From Acidobacteriota bacterium (GTDB lineage: Bacteria > Acidobacteriota > Terriglobia > UBA7540), in assembly GCA_021789565.1 (NCBI GenBank), contig JAJYJL010000102.1, forward strand, positions 1-12,196: a DNA stretch of 12,196 bases, read 5' to 3'. The position numbers and the translations under genes were made by a program. The first letter of the stretch is position 1. The number at the start of each line of letters is the position of its first letter. Shown in pieces: positions 1 through 6,091 of this stretch. The notes under the pieces are model-generated. The model made no database searches, was not told the DNA's origin, and saw only the letters and a list, made by a program, of their open reading frames with translations.

Positions 1-1
1 T

Positions 2-676
2 CTACCGCGAATGCGCGACCGCCTCAAAGGCATTGAATTGCTGAAGGAGCGCGCGGGCGGAGAAAAGGTGGTGGAAGGCTGGGTGGAAGGTCCCTGCGGG
101 GCTTCGTCAGACTTGCGCGGCATCAACACCCTGATGCTCGACTTTTATGACGACCCGGCGTTTGTTCGGGAGCTCTTCGGCTACACCCTGGAAGTGGGCC
201 TGCGCTTTGCACGCGCGCAAATCGAGGCGGGTGCGGACATCATCGGCATCGGCGACCCGGCGGCATCGCTGGTGGGGCCGAAATTATACGAGGAGTTCGT
301 CTGGCCCTTTGAGAAGAAGATGGTGGACGGCCTGCACGCGCTGGGCGCGCGGGCGAGGCTCCATATTTGCGGGAACACCCGCTTCATTCTGAAAGGGATG
401 GGAAGCCTGGGTTGCGACATCGTGGACCTGGACTCCGCCGCGCCGCTCAGCGAAGCTCGCGCTGCCATGGGGCCTGATCAGGTTCTGCTGGGAAACATCG
501 ATCCCGTGCGCGACCTTCGCGACGGGACGCCGGAATTGGTTTACGCCGCCATGGCCGAGTGCCACCGCCAGGCCGGGCCGCGCTTTATTGCGGGTGCGGG
601 ATGCGAGGTGCCGCGCGACACGCCCGCCGCCAACTTACGCGCCCTGGTCCGCTACGCACGCGAGCACACGGCGTGA
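2..676 (+). CDS. UROD-fold corrinoid methyltransferase (MtaA/MtbA-like), 5' truncated by window edge
   Basis: This is the C-terminal two thirds of a uroporphyrinogen-decarboxylase-superfamily methyltransferase. The frame is open to the left edge, so the ATG at 11 is probably internal; the family is usually about 330-350 residues and only about 224 are here. Numbering from that ATG, H118-x-C120 (LHICGN) and C198 (GAGCEVPRDTP) form the H-x-C...C zinc site of MtaA/MtbA-type enzymes. True UroD lacks this site, so methyl transfer rather than haem synthesis is indicated. Family members move a methyl group between a corrinoid protein and a thiol, or from a substrate to the corrinoid. The stop lies 6 bp before the RACo-like gene, and a corrinoid protein follows, which supports an operon. 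The direction of transfer and the acceptor cannot be read from the sequence; coenzyme M is not assumed in a bacterium. Confidence 0.85.
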   Translation, partial: LPRMRDRLKGIELLKERAGGEKVVEGWVEGPCGASSDLRGINTLMLDFYDDPAFVRELFGYTLEVGLRFARAQIEAGADIIGIGDPAASLVGPKLYEEFVWPFEKKMVDGLHALGARARLHICGNTRFILKGMGSLGCDIVDLDSAAPLSEARAAMGPDQVLLGNIDPVRDLRDGTPELVYAAMAECHRQAGPRFIAGAGCEVPRDTPAANLRALVRYAREHTA

Positions 677-682
677 TGAGGA

Positions 683-2254
683 ATGAGTTCGCGACTTGAG
701 GAGAGGCAAAAAGCCTTGGAGCAAGGGAAACATCACCGCATTGTCCTTCGACCGACTCAGGTTGAGTTGACGGCGCCGGAGGGCACTCCGCTACGAGACT
801 TGCTGTTTGAGCAGGGTGTGGAATTCCCCTGCGGAGGGCAGGGGCGCTGCCGCGGGTGCCGGGTCCGCGTGCATGAAGGCAAGGTGGAAGTGAATGACGC
901 GCAGCGCGAGCGGCTTTCTGCGGAAGAGTTGAAAAGCGGCTGGCGCCTGGCCTGCCAATGCTCGCTTGTTGGCGATCTGGTGGTTGAGCTTCGCCAGTGG
1001 GACGCCGCCATCCTGGCCGACGATTCGCCGTTTGTTTTTGAGCCGCGTCCCGGCCTTGGCGTGGCCGTCGATCTGGGAACAACCACCCTGGTGGCGCAGT
1101 TGCTCGACCTCACCACGGGCCGCGTTTTGGCGGTACGGACGGCGCTGAACGCCCAGGCGCGTTACGGCGCCGACGTGATGAGCCGCGTCGAGTATGCCCT
1201 TGCCGGTGATCATCGGGCTGCCCTCACAGGCTTGATCCGGCGCCAGATTTCGAGCCTGGTCGAACAGATGGTCTTCTCGTCGAAGGCCCGGCGCGGCGAC
1301 ATTCGCGATGTGGTGCTGGTGGGTAACACGGTGATGCACCATCTGTTCTGCGGGCTTGATGTTGGGCCGCTTTCACACTACCCGTTTGAATCGCCACACA
1401 CCGGGCTTCAGCAGTTCCGCGCGGGCGATCTGGAATGGGACTTGGATCCCGCAACAGCCATCCGGTTTCTGCCCTGCCTGGGCGGATTTGTAGGCAGTGA
1501 CGTGCTGGCAGGGGTGCTGGCCACCCGCCTGGGTGAAAGCGAAGATTTGGCCGGACTGGTGGATCTTGGCACCAACGGAGAAATTGTTGTCGGCAACTCC
1601 GCCGGACTCCTCTGCGCTTCCACGGCCGCCGGGCCGGCCTTTGAGGGAGCGCGAATCAGCATGGGTATGCGCGCCGCGACAGGAGCCATCAGCCAGGTAG
1701 CGGTGAAAAGCCAGCGTCCGGTCTGCCATGTGCTGGGAAACGCTTCTCCACAGGGACTGTGCGGAAGCGGCCTGGTGGACGCGGTGGCCGCCGGGCTCGA
1801 CCTGGAGGTTATCCAGCCCTCCGGACGCTTCTCGAACGGCCGCACGGAATGGACGCTCGCTCCGCCCGTGGTGCTGACGCAAAGCGACATTCGCGAATTG
1901 CAGCTTGCCAAGGGCGCCATCGCGGCCGGCTTCAGGATTCTGCTCGAGCGTCTCGGCGCAGGCGTCGGCGACCTGAAAAAGCTTTACCTGGCCGGAGCTT
2001 TTGGCAATTATATTTCCCGTTCGAGCGCGCGGCGCATCGGCCTGATTGACTTGCCCATCGATCAGGTCTCGCCCGCCGGTAACACGGCGTTGCTGGGAGC
2101 CAAGCTTGCGCTTTTCTCCGGCGACGGCGAAGACGGCTCATACACGAGTCTGCGCCGGAAAATCGAGCACGTGGCGCTGAAGGCCGACGGAAAGTTCCAG
2201 GAAGTGTTTGTTGACGGGCTTGCTTTTCCCGAACCATCCCCCGTTCAGGGTTAG
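683..2254 (+). CDS. RACo-like reductive activator of corrinoid proteins (2Fe-2S ferredoxin + ASKHA ATPase domain)
   Basis: The product likely reduces inactive Co(II) corrinoid to Co(I) in an ATP-dependent reaction, keeping the neighbouring corrinoid protein active. Residues about 19-105 form a plant-type [2Fe-2S] ferredoxin domain with C50, C56, C59 and C91 (C-x5-C-x2-C-x31-C). A linker is followed by an ASKHA fold: VDLGTTT at 129-135 (phosphate 1), DLGTNGE at 294-300 (phosphate 2), AAGPAFEGA near 315-323, and LAGAFGNYI at 436-444. This is the RACo/DUF4445 architecture. There is no C-terminal pair of [4Fe-4S] clusters, so it is not RamA-like. At 523 aa it is somewhat short for RACo proteins. 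The ATG at 683 has AGGA directly abutting it, which is poor spacing. A TTG at 716 preceded by AGGAGAGG (699-706) would remove 11 residues outside the ferredoxin domain and may be the real start. The gene sits between two methyl-transfer genes and 12 bp before the corrinoid gene. Confidence 0.9.
   Translation: MSSRLEERQKALEQGKHHRIVLRPTQVELTAPEGTPLRDLLFEQGVEFPCGGQGRCRGCRVRVHEGKVEVNDAQRERLSAEELKSGWRLACQCSLVGDLVVELRQWDAAILADDSPFVFEPRPGLGVAVDLGTTTLVAQLLDLTTGRVLAVRTALNAQARYGADVMSRVEYALAGDHRAALTGLIRRQISSLVEQMVFSSKARRGDIRDVVLVGNTVMHHLFCGLDVGPLSHYPFESPHTGLQQFRAGDLEWDLDPATAIRFLPCLGGFVGSDVLAGVLATRLGESEDLAGLVDLGTNGEIVVGNSAGLLCASTAAGPAFEGARISMGMRAATGAISQVAVKSQRPVCHVLGNASPQGLCGSGLVDAVAAGLDLEVIQPSGRFSNGRTEWTLAPPVVLTQSDIRELQLAKGAIAAGFRILLERLGAGVGDLKKLYLAGAFGNYISRSSARRIGLIDLPIDQVSPAGNTALLGAKLALFSGDGEDGSYTSLRRKIEHVALKADGKFQEVFVDGLAFPEPSPVQG
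699..706 (+). promoter_or_regulatory. Shine-Dalgarno-like AGGAGAGG supporting a TTG start at 716
   Basis: AGGAGAGG lies 9 bases before an in-frame TTG at 716. The upstream ATG (683) has only an AGGA that touches the start codon. Starting at 716 would give the ferredoxin domain a short N-terminus closer to what is usual for RACo proteins. It may be coincidental, because the bases also encode Glu-Glu-Arg. Confidence 0.35.
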
Positions 2255-2266
2255 AAGGAGAAGACG

Positions 2267-2905
2267 ATGACTTTATTTGAAGAAATGCAGCAGGCCATTA
2301 TTGATGGGAAAGCGCCGGTGGTGAAAGAACTGACCGAGAAGGCATTGAGAGATGGGGTCAAGCCGGCGGAAATTTTCCCCAATGCCATCGTTCCGGCGAT
2401 GGACGAGGTGGGCCGGCGGATGCGCGACTGCGTTTATTTCATTCCCGAGGTATTGATTGCAGCCCGGGCCGCGCGCGCTGCCACGGACATTCTGCGCCCG
2501 CTGCTGGTGGGCGATGCCGCTGCCAGTTCTGTCGGGACGGTGATCTGCTGCACCATCAAGGGCGACCTGCACGACATCGGCAAGAACATCGTATCCATGA
2601 TGCTGGAGAGCGCCGGCTTCCGCATCGTTGACCTGGGCGCCGATGTTTCGCCGGAGAAGATTGTGGACGCCGTTCGAGAGCACGGCGCAAATCTGGTGGC
2701 CATGTCGGCCTTGCTGACCACCACGATGGTGAACATGAAGGCGGTGATCGAAGCGCTGGCCGCAGCGGGCTTGCGCGGGCAGGTGAAGGTAATGGTGGGC
2801 GGGGCGCCGGTGACGGAGAGCTGGGCGCAATCCATCGGGGCCGACGGCTATGGCAAGGACGCTCCCGCCGCCGTGGACCTGGCGCGAAGCCTGGTTGCGG
2901 CGTGA
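2267..2905 (+). CDS. Corrinoid (cobalamin-binding) methyl-carrier protein, MtbC/MtaC-like
   Basis: This is the methyl carrier at the centre of the system: it binds a corrinoid and cycles between Co(I) and methyl-Co(III) as it docks with the methyltransferases. Residues 1-80 are the helical cap domain (B12-binding-2 type, with the NAIVPAMDEVG stretch at 39-49). Residues about 90-210 are a Rossmann B12-binding domain. D100-x-H102-x-x-G105 in GDLHDIGKNIV supplies the lower axial histidine. S147 in MSALLTT and the GG at 178-179 (MVGGAPV) are the usual nucleotide-loop contacts, and GADGYGKDA (191-199) closes the domain. The length of 212 aa is typical. The start is firm: AAGGAG at 2255-2260, 6 bp before the ATG, and 12 bp from the RACo gene stop. 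The specific donor (methoxy compound, methylamine or other) cannot be decided from this protein alone. Confidence 0.95.
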   Translation: MTLFEEMQQAIIDGKAPVVKELTEKALRDGVKPAEIFPNAIVPAMDEVGRRMRDCVYFIPEVLIAARAARAATDILRPLLVGDAAASSVGTVICCTIKGDLHDIGKNIVSMMLESAGFRIVDLGADVSPEKIVDAVREHGANLVAMSALLTTTMVNMKAVIEALAAAGLRGQVKVMVGGAPVTESWAQSIGADGYGKDAPAAVDLARSLVAA

Positions 2906-2971
2906 ACGCACGTTTGAAAGTGCACAATCCCTGCCTCGTGCGCGGACCGGTTTTATAGGAGGACATCAGTC

Positions 2972-4243
2972 ATGACATCACGCGAGCGGGTTGAGATGGC
3001 GATCGAGCATAGGGAACCGGACCACGTTCCGCTGGACCTGGGCGCGAGCGCGGTGACCGGCATGCAGGTGGATACGGTCTACCAGCTTCGCCAGACGCTC
3101 CATCTCGACCCGCCGGACACGCCTGTGAAAGTCACCGAGCCCTACCAGATGCTCGGGGAAATCAAACCGGACCTGATGGAAGCGCTGGGTGTCGACGTGG
3201 TGGGGCTGGGAAAACCGGCCACCATGTTTGGCTTCAGGAACGAAGGCTGGAAACCCTGGACCACCTTTGAAGGCACGCCCGTGCTGGTCCCCGAAGGTTT
3301 TAACACCGAGCCCGACGAAAACGGCGACATCCTGATGTACCCGGAAGGTGACAAGTCCGTCCCTCCCAGTGGACGCATGCCGAAAGGCGGATTCTACTTT
3401 GATTCCATCGTCCGCCAGCCGCCCATCGACGAAAACACCCTTAGCGTTGAAGACAATCTGGAAGAATTCGGCCCCATTGCCGGCCGGGACCTGGAGCACT
3501 TTCGCCGCGAAGCAGAGCGGCTATACACAAAAACGGACAAGGCCATCCTCGCCAACTTTGGCGGCACAGCTTTCGGAGACATTGCACTGGTGCCCGCCCC
3601 CTGGCTGAAGCATCCGAAAGGCATTCGCGACATCGAGGAGTGGTACATCAGCACCGTGACGCGCCGCGACCATGTCTACAAGATCTTCGAACGGCAGTGC
3701 GAGATCGGCATCAGCAACCTGGAAAAAATCTTTGCGGCCGTCGGCAACCGCGTGACGGCGGTATTCGTTTCAGGCACCGACTTCGGCCAGCAGAACGGGC
3801 CCTTCATCTCGCCGAAATCCTATCAGGACCTCTTCAAGCCCTTCCACCGGGAGGTTAACAACTGGATCCACAAAAACACCCGGTGGAAATGCTTTATCCA
3901 TTCCTGCGGGTCGGTTCGGGCGCTGCTGCCTGACTTTGTCGATGCGGGATTCGACATCATCAACCCGGTCCAGTGTTCGGCGGCAGGCATGGGGCCGGAG
4001 GAACTGAAGAAAGAGTTTGGCGGCCGCGTAACCTTCTGGGGCGGCGGCGTTGACACGCAGCGAACGCTTCCTTTCGGCACGCCGGAAGAGGTCCGTCAGG
4101 AAGTTTGTTCGCGGCTGAAGATTTTTGGGCGGTCCGGCGGGTACGTTTTTAACACCACGCACAACGTGCAGGCGCGCGTCCCGGCCGGGAACGTTCTGGC
4201 CATGTACGAGGCTGTCCGCGAGTGCGGGCAGTATCCGCTCTGA
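2972..4243 (+). CDS. UROD-fold corrinoid-dependent methyltransferase with H-x-C...H site
   Basis: This 423-aa uroporphyrinogen-decarboxylase-family protein is larger than MtaA-type members. The N-terminus (TSRERVEMAIEHREPDHVP) is typical of bacterial UROD-family methyltransferases. H310-S-C312 (FIHSCGS) corresponds to the zinc H-x-C motif. In the C-terminal segment (NTTHNVQARVP) H397 stands where the first gene of this operon has its third Cys. FDIINPVQCSAAGMGP (327-342) and VTFWGGGVDTQ (353-363) are family strands. The likely role is the substrate:corrinoid methyltransferase (MT1) that demethylates a small donor onto the preceding corrinoid protein; the role and donor are inference. The start is well supported by AGGAGG at 2957-2962, 9 bp before the ATG. 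The gap to the corrinoid gene is 66 bp, so it is probably in the same transcript. It converges with the next gene. Confidence 0.85.
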   Translation: MTSRERVEMAIEHREPDHVPLDLGASAVTGMQVDTVYQLRQTLHLDPPDTPVKVTEPYQMLGEIKPDLMEALGVDVVGLGKPATMFGFRNEGWKPWTTFEGTPVLVPEGFNTEPDENGDILMYPEGDKSVPPSGRMPKGGFYFDSIVRQPPIDENTLSVEDNLEEFGPIAGRDLEHFRREAERLYTKTDKAILANFGGTAFGDIALVPAPWLKHPKGIRDIEEWYISTVTRRDHVYKIFERQCEIGISNLEKIFAAVGNRVTAVFVSGTDFGQQNGPFISPKSYQDLFKPFHREVNNWIHKNTRWKCFIHSCGSVRALLPDFVDAGFDIINPVQCSAAGMGPEELKKEFGGRVTFWGGGVDTQRTLPFGTPEEVRQEVCSRLKIFGRSGGYVFNTTHNVQARVPAGNVLAMYEAVRECGQYPL

Positions 4244-4335
4244 GCCTTGCCGCCTTTTCAAGCGTGCCACCTCATCATTCAGGCCAGGTTCATTCCTATT
4301 GCTCCGGGCCCATTTGCAAGGACGTTTACTGACAG

Positions 4336-4351
4336 GGGCACCAGATTGCCC
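4336..4351. terminator. Weak hairpin between convergent genes
   Basis: GGGCA (4336-4340) can pair with TGCCC (4347-4351) around a 6-base loop, 85 bp after the methyltransferase stop and 9 bp before the stop of the opposing amidohydrolase. Neither strand has a proper run of T after the stem, so termination here is only a guess from position. No better hairpin was seen in 4244-4359. Confidence 0.2.
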
Positions 4352-4359
4352 GCACTTCT

Positions 4360-5622
4360 TCATGCTGCGTTCTCCTGCGCCTTTTTAAAAATGTTCACAG
4401 CGTTGTCGTGATAGACCTTCTTGAGCACATCATCCGGCAGGCCGAAGGCGTTCAGCGTCCAGTGATAATTGAAGTTGAAATTGGCGGTATCAACCAGCCC
4501 GCGGTCGTAGAAGTGTTCGTCCTCGCTTTCCAGGATGCGAAATGTGGTGCTGAAAAACGGCTTGCTGTAGGTCACGTCGGTTCCGTAGACGATGCGGTCG
4601 GGATACTTCATCAGGAACTGGCGGGTGAACCGGGGAATGGTGGCAGTCTCCGCAAAGCGCGCCGCGATGTCGGCATAGAGATTGGGATGGCGGTCGAGCA
4701 TCTGGCCAAGCCGGGCGAGGTCATAGTCAAGATTGGAAAGGTGGCAGGCAACGAATGTGGTTTGGGGATGCCGCCCCGCCGTTTTGTCCAGGCTGTCGAT
4801 AAGCTGGTTGTGATCGTACATTCCCGGTTCGAGATTGATGCGCCAGCTCCAGCCATTCATCAGGCCGTCATTGTGGTTGTCCATGGGCTGGTAGGACCAG
4901 ATGGGATCGGAAACGTGGATGCTGATGGGCATGCCAAGCTGGCCGGCACGGTTCCACAGCGCATCGAGTCGCGGGTCATCCGCGTGAGGTCCATGAGGAA
5001 GATTCGGGTTGGGCGGCATGGGAGGCCGCGTGTAGGTGGGCCCTCCGTTCAGAGGCATACGGGCGATCCGCGCGCTTCTGGAGCCCCGGGGGTACCTTTC
5101 GGAATATTGCCAGACGAAACCGCGCCCCTTGTCATGAATTTCGCCCACGCCGACGGCGCCTGCGCGATGGCACTCCTCCAATGACTTGAGAGCCGTCTTT
5201 TCAAATTCGGGCTTGCCATAGTCATTCATGTTAAAAAGGCACCACATGTGGAAGCGGCCGGGATATGCGGCATATTGGCGGCTGATTTCCTTAAAGCGGT
5301 CCACAGTGGTGGCGCCGGTGAAAACCACCGTCTGTTCCATGCCCACATCGTCCATGATTTTTACCATCTCGCGGACGCTGATTTCTCCGCGCCCATGGCA
5401 GTGGGCGTCATAGATGGGGAATTTTGCCTTGTTAATAATCGTTATGGGGATTTTATAGATGGAATGCGGCACATAATCATTTAAAAGGATGGTGGGCGGC
5501 GTGCCTGGAGCAAACTGCAGAGCAGGCTCAGCGCTGTCGTCGGGGCGCTTTGTCTGGCCAGGAGTGATAGCGGGTTTCAAACCGATTGCCATGCCGGCCA
5601 GGATGAGTTCTCTTCGGTTCAT
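4360..5622 (-). CDS. Exported amidohydrolase-2 family metal-dependent hydrolase
   Basis: This is a TIM-barrel metallohydrolase of the amidohydrolase-2 type (COG2159-like), which in general hydrolyses or decarboxylates small organic acids, lactones or amides. The N-terminus MNRRELILAGMAIG has a twin Arg followed by a hydrophobic stretch, so export by Tat is plausible; the linker is proline-rich to about residue 45. Metal-site residues are visible: D72-A-H74-C-H76 (YDAHCHGRG), E161 in GVGEIHDKG, H236 in ISIHVSDP, H294 in VACHLSN and D349 in VYGTDVT. The C-terminal HDNAVNIF helix (405-412) is characteristic. The length of 420 aa is slightly above the family norm because of the leader and a proline-rich loop at 189-212. 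The start is supported by AGGGAG (plus-strand positions 5630-5635), 7 bp from the ATG. The gene is divergent from the other amidohydrolase and convergent with the methyltransferase. The substrate is unknown. Confidence 0.85.
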   Translation of the reverse strand: MNRRELILAGMAIGLKPAITPGQTKRPDDSAEPALQFAPGTPPTILLNDYVPHSIYKIPITIINKAKFPIYDAHCHGRGEISVREMVKIMDDVGMEQTVVFTGATTVDRFKEISRQYAAYPGRFHMWCLFNMNDYGKPEFEKTALKSLEECHRAGAVGVGEIHDKGRGFVWQYSERYPRGSRSARIARMPLNGGPTYTRPPMPPNPNLPHGPHADDPRLDALWNRAGQLGMPISIHVSDPIWSYQPMDNHNDGLMNGWSWRINLEPGMYDHNQLIDSLDKTAGRHPQTTFVACHLSNLDYDLARLGQMLDRHPNLYADIAARFAETATIPRFTRQFLMKYPDRIVYGTDVTYSKPFFSTTFRILESEDEHFYDRGLVDTANFNFNYHWTLNAFGLPDDVLKKVYHDNAVNIFKKAQENAA

Positions 5623-6091
5623 TTCTTATCTCCCTTAAAGAATGTCTATTGATCAGCTCGGTTGCCAATCAGACTTTGGATATGGTGCATTTTGCGGCCC
5701 GGCAGCGGCGAATGCGCGGCCTTCTGTCCTCTTTGGCGGATTGACCCAATCGCGCTGAACTAGAGCTCCTATAAATTTCTCGGGCCTGAGCGAGAAGATA
5801 CACCAGAGCTGCCGGTCACGCAACGGCCGGCCTCTTCTTTCTTTTAGCGCTGGCATCCTATGCGGCCAAGAATGCAGCGATCTCGTTCGTCTTGAGTTGA
5901 GGAGCCGGCAGGAAGTTGAATCAGCGATGAAGGGCAGCTATTGCATTCCGAGAACTGTTGCCTTTTGACCGTTTGACACGGTTGGCACTGCCGTGGTAGA
6001 GTCCGCCCCTGGCTATGGTCGAGGCTACCCAACAAACTGTGCAAAGGCGGCTTTATGAAGATCGCGATTCAGTTAATTCGGGGGGAATGGA
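5623..6091. other. Divergent intergenic region between two exported amidohydrolases
   Basis: This 469-bp stretch has no convincing gene; the short frames in it look random. It holds the ribosome site of the minus-strand hydrolase near its left end. It also holds a TTCTCG/CGAGAA inverted repeat (5777-5782 and 5791-5796), a GCCGG/CCGGC inverted repeat (5811-5815 and 5827-5831), and a promoter-like element at 5973-6002. Divergent arrangement suggests that both hydrolases may be controlled from here, but no known operator was recognised. Confidence 0.5.
5973..6002 (+). promoter_or_regulatory. Sigma70-like promoter for the plus-strand amidohydrolase
   Basis: A perfect -35 hexamer TTGACA (5973-5978) is followed after 18 bp by TAGAGT (5997-6002, 4 of 6 matches to TATAAT). 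Transcription would begin near 6009 and leave a leader of about 80 bases. The spacer carries CACGG...CCGTG (5977-5981 and 5991-5995), an inverted repeat overlapping the -35 that could be an operator. The start-site position is inferred. Confidence 0.45.

Noticed and set aside
2..676. Genuine uroporphyrinogen decarboxylase of haem synthesis
   Set aside because: The H-x-C...C zinc motif and the operon with RACo and corrinoid protein point to a methyltransferase.
2907..2942. CGCACG/CGTGCG inverted repeat between the corrinoid gene and the second methyltransferase as a terminator
   Set aside because: The stem is only 6 bp with a 24-base loop and has no T-run directly after it; the genes look co-transcribed.
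4408..5184. Long plus-strand frame opposite the minus-strand amidohydrolase
   Set aside because: It is a shadow of the well-supported metallohydrolase, common in high-GC DNA.
5811..5845. GCCGG/CCGGC stem followed by a pyrimidine tract as a terminator
   Set aside because: No plus-strand gene ends upstream, the loop is 11 bases, and the tract is interrupted by C.
5653..6044. Two minus-strand frames of 66-67 codons in the intergenic region
   Set aside because: No ribosome sites, no family features, composition unlike neighbouring genes.
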